Positions 62,001 to 64,000 of a stretch of DNA of 64,000 nucleotides are shown one piece after another. A program made the position numbers and the translations under genes. Under the pieces are notes generated by a model that worked only from the letters and a program-made list of their open reading frames with translations, was not told where the DNA came from and did no database searches. The DNA is from Synanceia verrucosa (taxonomy: Eukaryota; Chordata; Actinopteri; Perciformes; Synanceiidae): NCBI GenBank assembly GCA_029721515.1, contig CM056554.1, positions 25,887,256 through 25,951,255 on the forward strand. The letters are read 5' to 3'. Position 1 is the first letter of the stretch; every line of letters starts with the position of its first letter.

Positions 62001-62558
62001 ATTTTTATATCGCACTACGATATATATCGTAATATCGCACAGCTCTAGGTGCAACATCAACATGTGTAATAGTTTACCGTGCTCGAACGCATCACGGTGT
62101 GACGTTAGCCTTAGCTCTGAGTGACTGTGCTGACAGTAACTAGCTCTCTTCCTGTTGTTGTTCAACATGTGGAGCCTCATCAGGGACGTTGATGTGGTAA
62201 GCATAAACATGTTGTTCTCCTGCAGGAGCTGAGGAAGCCCTCCTATGCTGAGATCTGCCAGCGGGTGAAGGACGCCCCAACATTACAGCAGCCACTGACC
62301 CCCAAGGAAGCCAAGCCAGCCTGCAGCGCCTTCGCAGGCGAGGACAGGAAGTGCCCCGACGCTGCCACCCCCACAGGGGAGGCCAAGGCCAGAGAGACAT
62401 ACCCTTCCTCCTCCAAACCCGGCTCGGCGGCCGTCACCCCGGGCAGACCCGCGAGGGAGGCTCGAAGGCCAGCTGGGCGGTGGGCCTCCCCGCCCCCACA
62501 ACCAGGGAAAACCCCCAGCAAAGATCTCCAGTACACCCCACCCAAGTCCCCACAGTAG
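23501..62558 (+). CDS. larp4b: larp4b, La-related protein 4B (whole spliced gene, 795 aa)
   Basis: LARP4B is a cytoplasmic RNA-binding protein that associates with poly(A)-binding protein and polysomes and promotes mRNA stability and translation (family knowledge). The coding exons are 23501-23581, 38315-38528, 43352-43525, 44711-44789, 49063-49199, 50147-50250, 51678-51788, 52121-52174, 53730-53936, 54099-54205, 54857-55120, 56550-56595, 56858-57031, 57246-57436, 58512-58623 and 62226-62558. They sum to 2388 nt, and every junction keeps frame. Visible domains: PAM2w (about 53-67, LNPNAKAW with Trp at the aromatic anchor), La motif (about 169-230), RRM (about 249-318, RNP2-like CIVILREV and RNP1-like NWFITFES), and a low-complexity Pro/Ser-rich C-terminal half with conserved FELGLSSFPPLPGAAG, KSVQVNGAAT, LRKPSYAEICQR and terminal TPPKSPQ. 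The last motifs and MTSDQD distinguish it from LARP4. The human protein is a little shorter, about 738 aa. Confidence 0.95.
23640..25760. other. Intron 2 stretch with repeat fragments, no gene
   Basis: Two pieces at about 24400-24560 and 25040-25090 share GTGTGAAAG next to CCGGACC/CGAACC motifs, as in Harbinger-like MITEs, but ends are unclear. 25258-25299 (GCTGATATTGGACGGATATC and following ACACCCCTA) resembles the right terminus of the hAT element at 46977-47990. No protein domain is seen; the frames here are short. Confidence 0.4.
25767..25903 (-). mobile_element. TTAA piggyBac-like element, truncated copy D
   Basis: TTAA at 25763-25766 is followed by CTCTTTGAGTGCC and an interior (TTGGGGCTTCTGGGAGATGT) that is the reverse complement of the right half of copy B. 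It stops where a hAT fragment begins at 25904. Confidence 0.78.
25904..26081 (+). mobile_element. Truncated hAT copy (relative of 12314-13542)
   Basis: It starts TAGGGGTGTGTATTGGCA and follows the first 170 bp or so of the 12314 element (AGAAACAACGATATATTGAG; GTAAACACAATGCTGTTACA). Similarity ends near ACATGCTTAACATCA. The right terminus is absent. Confidence 0.8.
26090..28722 (-). mobile_element. L1-type LINE, 5' half (ORF1, endonuclease, RT start), minus strand
   Basis: Reading from 28722 leftwards there is a G-rich start with CACGTG and CAAGATGGC motifs (5' UTR promoter-like), then a broken ORF1 (about 28400-27700) with a coiled-coil-like segment and the transposase-22 type motifs RPFIVRLLRFQQKERV and ISFYQDFSKATQ. 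Next is an apurinic-type endonuclease (27444-27187 FISVNARCLN..IQESHL; 27186-26962 LILGADFNVVWD). Last is the RT N-terminal region (26606-26148, SRPLSLLNADLKIYA, DQTRFMKSRLATDN, DAMKAFD). Several frameshifts and stops are present. The element stops inside the RT palm, so the 3' half is missing, the reverse of the usual 5' truncation. Confidence 0.9.
28689..28722 (-). promoter_or_regulatory. L1 5'-end promoter-like motifs (G7, CACGTG, YY1-like)
   Basis: On the minus strand the element begins with seven G (28722-28716), then GTCACGTGA (28716-28708) with a CACGTG E-box, and CAAGATGGC (28697-28689), which matches the YY1 core used at the start of mammalian L1 5' UTRs. Function is inferred from motif and position only. 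Confidence 0.6.
28723..30400. other. Unassigned intron 2 DNA
   Basis: Apart from G and C homopolymers near 29138-29192, I find no gene or recognisable repeat family. Confidence 0.4.
30412..30682. repeat. (TATG)n / TATATG microsatellite
   Basis: About 270 bp of TATG, TGTATATA and TACATA units. The tyrosine-rich frames on both strands are artefacts of this repeat. Confidence 0.97.
31193..31633. mobile_element. TTAA piggyBac-like element, copy C
   Basis: It runs from CTCACTGAGTGCCAGCTG to GGCACTCAAATAG, with TTAA at 31634-31637. The left target is altered (TTAT). The interior matches copies A and B. Confidence 0.75.
31640..33920. other. Unassigned intron 2 DNA
   Basis: This long stretch has no recognised domain. 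A 48-codon frame ending at about 33171 (containing LFIALRGKSDYLQKDLL) looks protein-like, but I cannot place it and it lacks clear splice sites. Confidence 0.4.
33940..34200 (-). repeat. LINE/SINE 3'-tail-like repeat with poly-T
   Basis: A T-rich run near 33942-33958 is followed by ATTCAGATTCAATATGTTTA and TTGTCATCTACACATTAG, the style of teleost LINE 3' tails (L2/Rex1-like). No coding part is attached. Confidence 0.45.
34210..36160. other. Unassigned intron 2 DNA with a GGAT microsatellite
   Basis: 35478-35600 is a degenerate GGATGGATA microsatellite. The rest shows no gene or identified repeat. Confidence 0.4.
36343..36560 (+). pseudogene. Frameshifted THAP zinc-finger domain
   Basis: From ATG 36343 the frame reads WSCCVPLCTTNK, then FRILPNRS, RRTQWLQAIRED, LWDPKS and KCVHL, then a stop at 36529-36531. 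In the next frame the sequence continues VYICSQHF. Together these follow the THAP pattern (C..C, the invariant W and P, then CxxHF), interrupted by a one-base frame change. THAP domains occur in P-element-like transposases and in host THAP genes. No transposase or further exons are seen, so origin is uncertain. Confidence 0.7.
36570..37740. other. Unassigned intron 2 DNA
   Basis: No gene or identified repeat is visible. A relative of the GGCTGCAACTAACG MITE family starts just after this stretch. Confidence 0.35.
37752..37880. repeat. CTGCAACTAAC-type hAT MITE relic
   Basis: GGCTGCATCTAACAGTTGTT, GATTAATCAATTAATTG and TCTATAAAATGTCAGAGAAA follow the common teleost MITE seen at 16762. Confidence 0.6.
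38315..38528 (+). CDS. larp4b: larp4b exon 3 (PAM2w exon, residues 28-99)
   Basis: The acceptor TTCTTTTTCAG ends at 38314, the donor GTCAGT starts at 38529, and the exon exits in phase 1. It encodes the PAM2w motif (LNPNAKAW, residues 55-62) that in LARP4-family proteins contacts the MLLE domain of poly(A)-binding protein. A second AG 60 nt downstream (GTGTTCACAG, exon start 38375) is also in frame and would delete 20 residues just before PAM2w. Confidence 0.85.
38540..39080. other. Start of larp4b intron 3, no feature recognised
   Basis: Small antisense frames are present with no domain that I recognise. Confidence 0.35.
39090..40223. mobile_element. hAT-type element (1134 bp) with perfect 8-bp target duplication
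   Basis: It begins TAGGGCTTGAAACGATTACT and ends ATTCAATAGCCCAA. TTATAAAG flanks it at 39082-39089 and 40224-40231. No transposase is visible. Inside, GTTCATGAACG and GAACTAGTTCATT motifs over about 39225-40020 suggest another nested MITE, and there is a run of 35 A at 40033-40067. Confidence 0.8.
40240..41460. other. Unassigned intron 3 DNA
   Basis: No coding sequence or repeat family is recognised. Confidence 0.35.
41471..41502. repeat. (GT)16 microsatellite
   Basis: Uninterrupted GT dinucleotides in intron 3. Confidence 0.97.
41862..42600 (-). mobile_element. L1-type LINE 3' end, minus strand
   Basis: A T run at 41862-41878 (the poly(A) end) is followed by 3' UTR-like DNA. Further along, minus-strand translation gives EFGWEWLWRNITEA and NFVHRTYLTPHRLHAMKLIN, the C-terminal segment after the RT in teleost L1 elements. 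The zinc-knuckle part that should follow is deleted or scrambled. Only the last part of the element is present. Confidence 0.75.
43352..43525 (+). CDS. larp4b: larp4b exon 4 (residues 99-157)
   Basis: The acceptor CTTGTCACAG ends at 43351 and the donor GTGTGC starts at 43526. The exon is acidic and proline-rich (YEDIEDKAF; DEPPPMPVML), a poorly conserved linker between PAM2w and the La motif. Phase 1 in and out fits its neighbours. Confidence 0.85.
43540..44690. other. larp4b intron 4, no feature recognised
   Basis: No repeat family or coding sequence is identified. Confidence 0.4.
44711..44789 (+). CDS. larp4b: larp4b exon 5 (start of the La motif)
   Basis: It encodes the acidic lead-in and LKKTLEFCLS of the La motif; the donor GTGAGT starts at 44790. 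The acceptor is a NAGNAG tandem (GGCAGCAG): using the first AG (exon from 44708) adds one alanine. Confidence 0.92.
44935..45270. repeat. Common teleost dispersed repeat fragments
   Basis: GCCAAGGAGGTTATGTTTTC followed by ACCAGGGTTTG (about 44937) and the ACTAAAACTAAAAT-rich block at 45110-45265 are recurring teleost repeats. Ends and class are not defined. Confidence 0.45.
45925..46110 (-). repeat. GAATCAGAATCAGAAAAAG-type LINE tail
   Basis: AGAATCAGAATCAGAAAAAG at about 45931 opens a repeat widespread at teleost LINE/SINE 3' ends. It is non-coding. Confidence 0.5.
46225..46324. repeat. Left part of a degenerate TTTAGCTTATTAGCAACAT minisatellite
   Basis: Units with TTTAGCTTATTAGCAACAT and TTTCTCTCCATCTCT occur here and resume at 48675-48850. 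An inverted-repeat element separates the halves. Confidence 0.7.
46333..48666. mobile_element. Long-terminal-inverted-repeat DNA element inserted in the minisatellite
   Basis: The left end CATAGACATATATAC (46333-46347) matches the reverse complement of 48652-48666. The inverted similarity continues about 80 bp inward to CCATATTGGATGTGGCA. The flanks GTTAAGGA (46325-46332) and GTTAAGGG (48667-48674) look like an 8-bp duplication with one change. It contains a dispersed repeat with TACTTGAGTA motifs and the hAT element at 46977. No transposase is seen. Confidence 0.75.
46977..47990. mobile_element. hAT-type element (1014 bp) with perfect 8-bp target duplication
   Basis: The ends are TAGGGATGTCC and GGGACGTCCCTA. 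The flanks are CTGTGTAC at 46969-46976 and 47991-47998. Interior GATACCAATATT-type motifs lie near both ends. There is no intact transposase. It is nested in the element at 46333-48666. Confidence 0.9.
48675..48850. repeat. Right part of the interrupted minisatellite
   Basis: It continues the roughly 45-50 bp degenerate units (TTAGCTTATTAGCAACAT; TTTTCTCTCCATCTCTC) begun at 46225. Confidence 0.7.
49063..49199 (+). CDS. larp4b: larp4b exon 6 (core of the La motif)
   Basis: It encodes RENLASDMYLISQMDSDQYV and the following KKLSTDVELIVDIL, the most conserved part of the La motif that forms the RNA-binding pocket in this family. The acceptor CTTCCTTTCAG ends at 49062 and the donor GTGAGT starts at 49200. 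Confidence 0.97.
50054..50091. repeat. (GT)19 tract upstream of the exon 7 acceptor
   Basis: Uninterrupted GT repeats followed by T-rich sequence end 55 nt before exon 7. UG-repeat RNA is a known binding site for TDP-43 and CELF proteins, so it may influence exon 7 inclusion (inference). Confidence 0.95.
50147..50250 (+). CDS. larp4b: larp4b exon 7 (La motif-RRM linker and RNP2)
   Basis: It encodes LPLVQVDEKGEKVRPNQNR and CIVILREVPES, joining La motif and RRM. The acceptor CATCTTCAG ends at 50146 and the donor GTCGGT starts at 50251. Its length of 104 nt means skipping would shift the frame. Confidence 0.97.
50260..51660. other. larp4b intron 7, no repeat recognised
   Basis: No coding sequence or named repeat is visible. 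Confidence 0.4.
51678..51788 (+). CDS. larp4b: larp4b exon 8 (RRM core)
   Basis: It encodes EVEALFKGDNLPKFINCEFA and NDNWFITFESEADAQQ, including the RNP1-like strand. The acceptor TTTGCTTTGCAG ends at 51677 and the donor GTAAGA starts at 51789. It holds 37 whole codons. Confidence 0.97.
52121..52174 (+). CDS. larp4b: larp4b exon 9 (RRM C-terminal helix)
   Basis: This 18-codon exon reads AYQYLREEVKTFQGKPIK. The acceptor TTCTCTTGATGAAG ends at 52120 and the donor GTAAGT starts at 52175. It is symmetrical (phase 0-0), so skipping would keep frame. Confidence 0.95.
52200..53700. other. larp4b intron 9, no repeat recognised
   Basis: Only short homopolymers and a short GA run are visible. Confidence 0.4.
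53730..53936 (+). CDS. larp4b: larp4b exon 10
   Basis: It encodes ARIKAKAIAINTF, then YAQQRYTSYYIPPVYSPQQQ and FPLYSLITPQAWSATHSFID, closely following vertebrate LARP4B after the RRM. The acceptor GTCCACCAG ends at 53729 and the donor GTAACT starts at 53937. It holds 69 codons. Confidence 0.96.
54099..54205 (+). CDS. larp4b: larp4b exon 11
   Basis: It encodes VAPFHNNQFINGFTTSHSFK and the following PATSPLTVRHYPPRNR, matching the family's FINGF...PPRSRN region. The acceptor GTTACCAG ends at 54098 and the donor GTCCGT starts at 54206. Confidence 0.95.
54330..54656. repeat. hAT MITE relic (GGGCCACATTGATC / GGGCCGG type)
   Basis: GGGCCACATTGATCTCTAGT, GGGCCGGCAACAGC and ATGTTTGTCATCCCTGA follow the widespread teleost hAT MITE. 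The left end is decayed. Confidence 0.6.
54857..55120 (+). CDS. larp4b: larp4b exon 12 (basic, Arg/Ser/Pro-rich)
   Basis: It encodes NHSKPHLRPTIP, GLLDSPGLFPSFPSERLNGV and SQTRTRLPS, ending GIGRGR. These follow the human LARP4B blocks LLESPSIFNF and LINGVRSPQTR. The acceptor GTTTCCTGCAG ends at 54856 and the donor GTATGC starts at 55121. Confidence 0.95.
55629..56152. repeat. ACAGT-rich minisatellite with 39/44-bp alternating units
   Basis: The unit AGATGTAGTACAGTCACAGT plus 19 nt (39 bp) alternates with a 44-bp variant bearing TACAGTACAGTC and TATAGTTATAG. Together they form an 83-bp higher-order dimer repeated about four times from roughly 55840. It lies in intron 12. Confidence 0.93.
56550..56595 (+). 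CDS. larp4b: larp4b exon 13 (short, with alternative acceptor)
   Basis: It encodes KNLSASRKKRDEKFT, matching the human KNSFGYRKKREEKFT. The acceptor TTCTCTTTCTTAAAG ends at 56549 and the donor GTAAGT starts at 56596. A second in-frame acceptor, TTTCTGCTTCTAG, ends at 56570 and would remove seven residues. Confidence 0.88.
56688..56762. repeat. Perfect hairpin, 34-nt arms, in the 262-bp intron 13
   Basis: 56688-56721 is the exact reverse complement of 56729-56762, with loop GAGAGAC. Partial repeats of the same words lie on both sides (GAGAGACAAATAGAAAGGAA at about 56647; CAGCTTTCCTTTCTGTTTGG at about 56763). The hairpin ends 95 nt before exon 14. Confidence 0.95.
56858..57031 (+). CDS. larp4b: larp4b exon 14 (FELGLSSFPPLPG motif)
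   Basis: It encodes a proline run, then PKPPSPSFELGLSSFPPLPG and AAGQLKTDDVFDNRLAS, a block that is nearly invariant in LARP4B. The acceptor TTGTGTTGTGTAG ends at 56857 and the donor GTGAGG starts at 57032. It holds 58 codons. Confidence 0.97.
57246..57436 (+). CDS. larp4b: larp4b exon 15 (Ser/Pro/Thr-rich)
   Basis: It encodes SVSADPSTGGALSPVGPKEP and a long Ser/Pro/Thr-rich tract ending PTPSLPP. Such tracts are usually disordered and phosphorylated. The acceptor CTTTCATTGCAG ends at 57245 and the donor GTAAGC starts at 57437. Confidence 0.92.
57450..58500. other. larp4b intron 15, no feature recognised
   Basis: No gene or named repeat is visible. Confidence 0.4.
58512..58623 (+). CDS. larp4b: larp4b exon 16
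   Basis: It encodes ETKVMELKPKDVQLF, then SKSVQVNGAAT, the latter identical to a conserved LARP4B segment. The acceptor TTTGTTTCAG ends at 58511 and the donor GTCAGT starts at 58624. Confidence 0.95.
59058..59230. repeat. LINE/SINE 3'-tail-like repeat
   Basis: AATTCACCCTGAAGGAAATG and GTGCAAAATAGCGCAGAAAT resemble the teleost tail at 16636 and 45925. A further short AGATTCAAAGTGTTTCTTGT piece follows near 59530. Confidence 0.4.
60078..61683 (-). mobile_element. Tc1-like transposon, near-identical copy 2 (1606 bp)
   Basis: It has the same inverted repeats (CAGTCATGGAAAAAATTATT) as copy 1, with flanking TA at 60076-60077 and 61684-61685. By eye I count roughly six to eight substitutions and a net 2-bp deletion against 18615-20222, so identity exceeds 99%. 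It lies in larp4b intron 16. Confidence 0.95.
60376..61404 (-). pseudogene. Tc1 transposase copy 2, N-terminal frameshift
   Basis: The original start ATG is still present near 61402. However, a homopolymer coding for lysines (7 T on the + strand at about 61270, against 9 in copy 1) has lost 2 bp, which shifts the frame after about 40 codons. Downstream, a 289-residue open frame (61245-60376) keeps the second DNA-binding unit and the whole DD34E core (LFSDESN, FQQDNAP, SPDLNPIE). Full-length enzyme cannot be made from this copy without recoding. Confidence 0.9.
62226..62558 (+). CDS. larp4b: larp4b exon 17 (C-terminus and stop)
   Basis: It encodes ELRKPSYAEICQRVKDAP, a Pro/Ala/Arg-rich stretch (RPAREARRPAGR), and the conserved C-terminus YTPPKSPQ, then TAG at 62556-62558. 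The acceptor GTTCTCCTGCAG ends at 62225. The GC-rich exon produces long antisense frames that are not genes. Confidence 0.96.
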   Translation, partial: ELRKPSYAEICQRVKDAPTLQQPLTPKEAKPACSAFAGEDRKCPDAATPTGEAKARETYPSSSKPGSAAVTPGRPAREARRPAGRWASPPPQPGKTPSKDLQYTPPKSPQ

Positions 62559-64000
62559 GGTGACTTCCTGCCCCCAACACCTCTGCACTCCACAGATGCG
62601 TTAAAAAAAAGGAAACATAAGTCAGGGCTACTCAACACTTCTATCCCAGAATCAGCAGTCAAAACGAGAATAGAGGACGCCTTCTTTTCTGGATCAGGGC
62701 TTGCAGACAAAAAGCACTTTACTGTGCATGTAGAGCACCGTTTCATTCGTTTTATTCTATTTATTTGCTCCTTTTTTAAATTTTAGTTCTCCTCTTTCTC
62801 TTCTTTTTGTTTCGCATTGCTGTGTCGTGTCGGCACAGGCGGTGCTGAAATGTCTTGGTTGTGTCTGAACGGCCTTGTGGGATCAGACGAGCGGCAGGAT
62901 GATGCCAACATCAGACTCCACTTGGTTCGTCTCCAGCGAGGGTCTTGTTTGCAACTTTTTTTTAGCTTAATTATGGGTCATAATCAGCAGATCACATCCA
63001 TATGTAAGAATTAACATCTCAATGTCATCATACACTTTTTTTTTTTTTCATATTTACATTTTTGATGTTTCAGCGGCTGTGTTTCGTCAGTACAGTCACT
63101 CCTGAGTGGCTTCTTCCTCTGGTCACTTCCTCTGTAAAAAAAATCCCCTCCCACCCCCTGTTGTGTTGGTCTTTTTGCTGTCTGCTAACACTGCTAACTC
63201 GCTAGCCGTGACGTGTACCTTGTGTGGCTGTGACGTGATGTCAGTGTGTCAGGTGAGAAGGGCTCGAGGATGCATTCGCCGTCACAAATATCTGGAAGGT
63301 GCTTTTTTTGTTCAGTTGCTTGCCGTGCGAAGGCATTTCATGAGTCGGGGGAAGTGAAAGTTTGTCGGCGTTGTTTGTTTTTGGGCAGGCTGAGTTTCCA
63401 CAGCTGCCAGGCTCTCCTCTGTGCTCATTTCTCATTTAAAAACTGTGGACATAAACAGGCACATACTGTCAGAGGAGGCATTAAAGGTTAGAAATATACA
63501 GTTGAATACCAGTTCAAACGGCTGCTTCCTGGAGGAAATGATCACTAGCTGCCATGACGCTCAGCCTGTTTGCTGTCAGGACTGGAGGTGTTGACAGAGT
63601 GGAAAGTGGAGAGTTTCTGTGCAGTGGGATGTTGGTGCTAGACTCTGAGCTCCTGGAAGCTGCCGTCATCTGACGTCATGTGTACAAACTACTTGACAGA
63701 ACTTTATTTGCACTGCTGCTGTTTTTCTCAGACTCACAGGCAAATGCATTATTACAGTATCGTACCTGAAAAGAATGCAAAAAGGGAAATGATCCAGAAA
63801 GTTGAGGGATGTTTTGGCTGCAGGTTTTTTTTTTTTGTTTGTTGTTTTTTTTTTTTTTTTTTTCTCCTCCCTGTTCTTGTGCCTTGTGGATGCCTGTTGG
63901 TCACGCCACGTCACGTGACTTTTCCACGTTCATCCAGCTGTTTTGGACAGATGCAGATTTCTGCAGGTGGAGCTCTTAAAGACGTGCAGTGGTTTGGGTT
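62559..64000 (+). other. larp4b: larp4b 3' UTR (5' part, end not seen)
   Basis: Non-coding sequence follows the stop. I find no AATAAA in it; one ATTAAA lies at 63480-63485. T-rich runs are at about 63036-63048 and 63823-63863. The cleavage site is probably at the weak signal or beyond the window. Confidence 0.6.

Larger units (their letters stand above)
59705..62047. mobile_element. hAT-type MITE, TAGAGYTGTGCGAT family, copy 2, split by Tc1
   Basis: The ends are TAGAGCTGTGCGATGTG and ATATCGCACAGCTCTA, flanked by an exact 8-bp duplication GGTGCAAC (59697-59704 and 62048-62055). The interior matches copy 1 at 14036. A complete Tc1 element (60078-61683) is inserted in it, so the hAT insertion is older. 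Confidence 0.92.

Noticed and set aside
62243..62746. 167-codon antisense frame rich in Gly
   Set aside because: Shadow of the GC-rich last exon of larp4b.

Overview
The window is vertebrate, almost certainly percomorph-like teleost, nuclear DNA. It has GT-AG introns, a spliced vertebrate gene, teleost tRNA-derived SINEs, Tc1, hAT and L1-type elements, and long CA/TA microsatellites. Species and all family names are inferred by reading alone; no database search was run.

One host gene fills most of the window. It is the + strand orthologue of LARP4B (La-related protein 4B). A CpG-rich promoter and non-coding first exon lie at about 9.0-9.67 kb (donor at 9669). The ATG is at 23501 in exon 2, and the stop codon is at 62556-62558. 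I place 16 coding exons that join in frame to 2388 nt (795 aa plus stop), each bounded by AG and GT. The protein has a PAM2w poly(A)-binding-protein contact, a La motif, an RRM and conserved C-terminal segments. The 3' UTR starts at 62559 and probably continues past the window.

Layout: 1-2960 is the decayed 3' part of a Ty3/gypsy retrotransposon with a 181-bp LTR. 3.35-5.27 kb is a 5'-truncated L1/Tx1-type LINE on the minus strand. 5.3-8.9 kb holds a GC-rich CCAAT island, SINEs, a TA/CA microsatellite and two perfect hairpins. Introns 1 and 2 (9.7-38.3 kb) are packed with transposons: TTAA-flanked piggyBac-like MITEs, hAT elements with perfect 8-bp target duplications, Tc1 elements (one with an apparently intact transposase), a BED-finger hAT relic, an L1 5' half with a YY1-like start, and a frameshifted THAP domain. 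38.3-62.6 kb carries the dense larp4b exons. Their introns hold more nested elements, a higher-order minisatellite, a (GT)19 tract beside the exon 7 acceptor, a 34-bp-arm hairpin in a 262-bp intron, and a second near-identical Tc1 copy nested in a hAT element.

I see no operon, CRISPR array or clearly new multi-gene system. The most interesting material is the nested-transposon stratigraphy, two >99% identical Tc1 copies about 41 kb apart, template-switch-like perfect hairpins, an L1 5' terminus resembling mammalian L1 promoters, and several alternative-splicing signals in larp4b.
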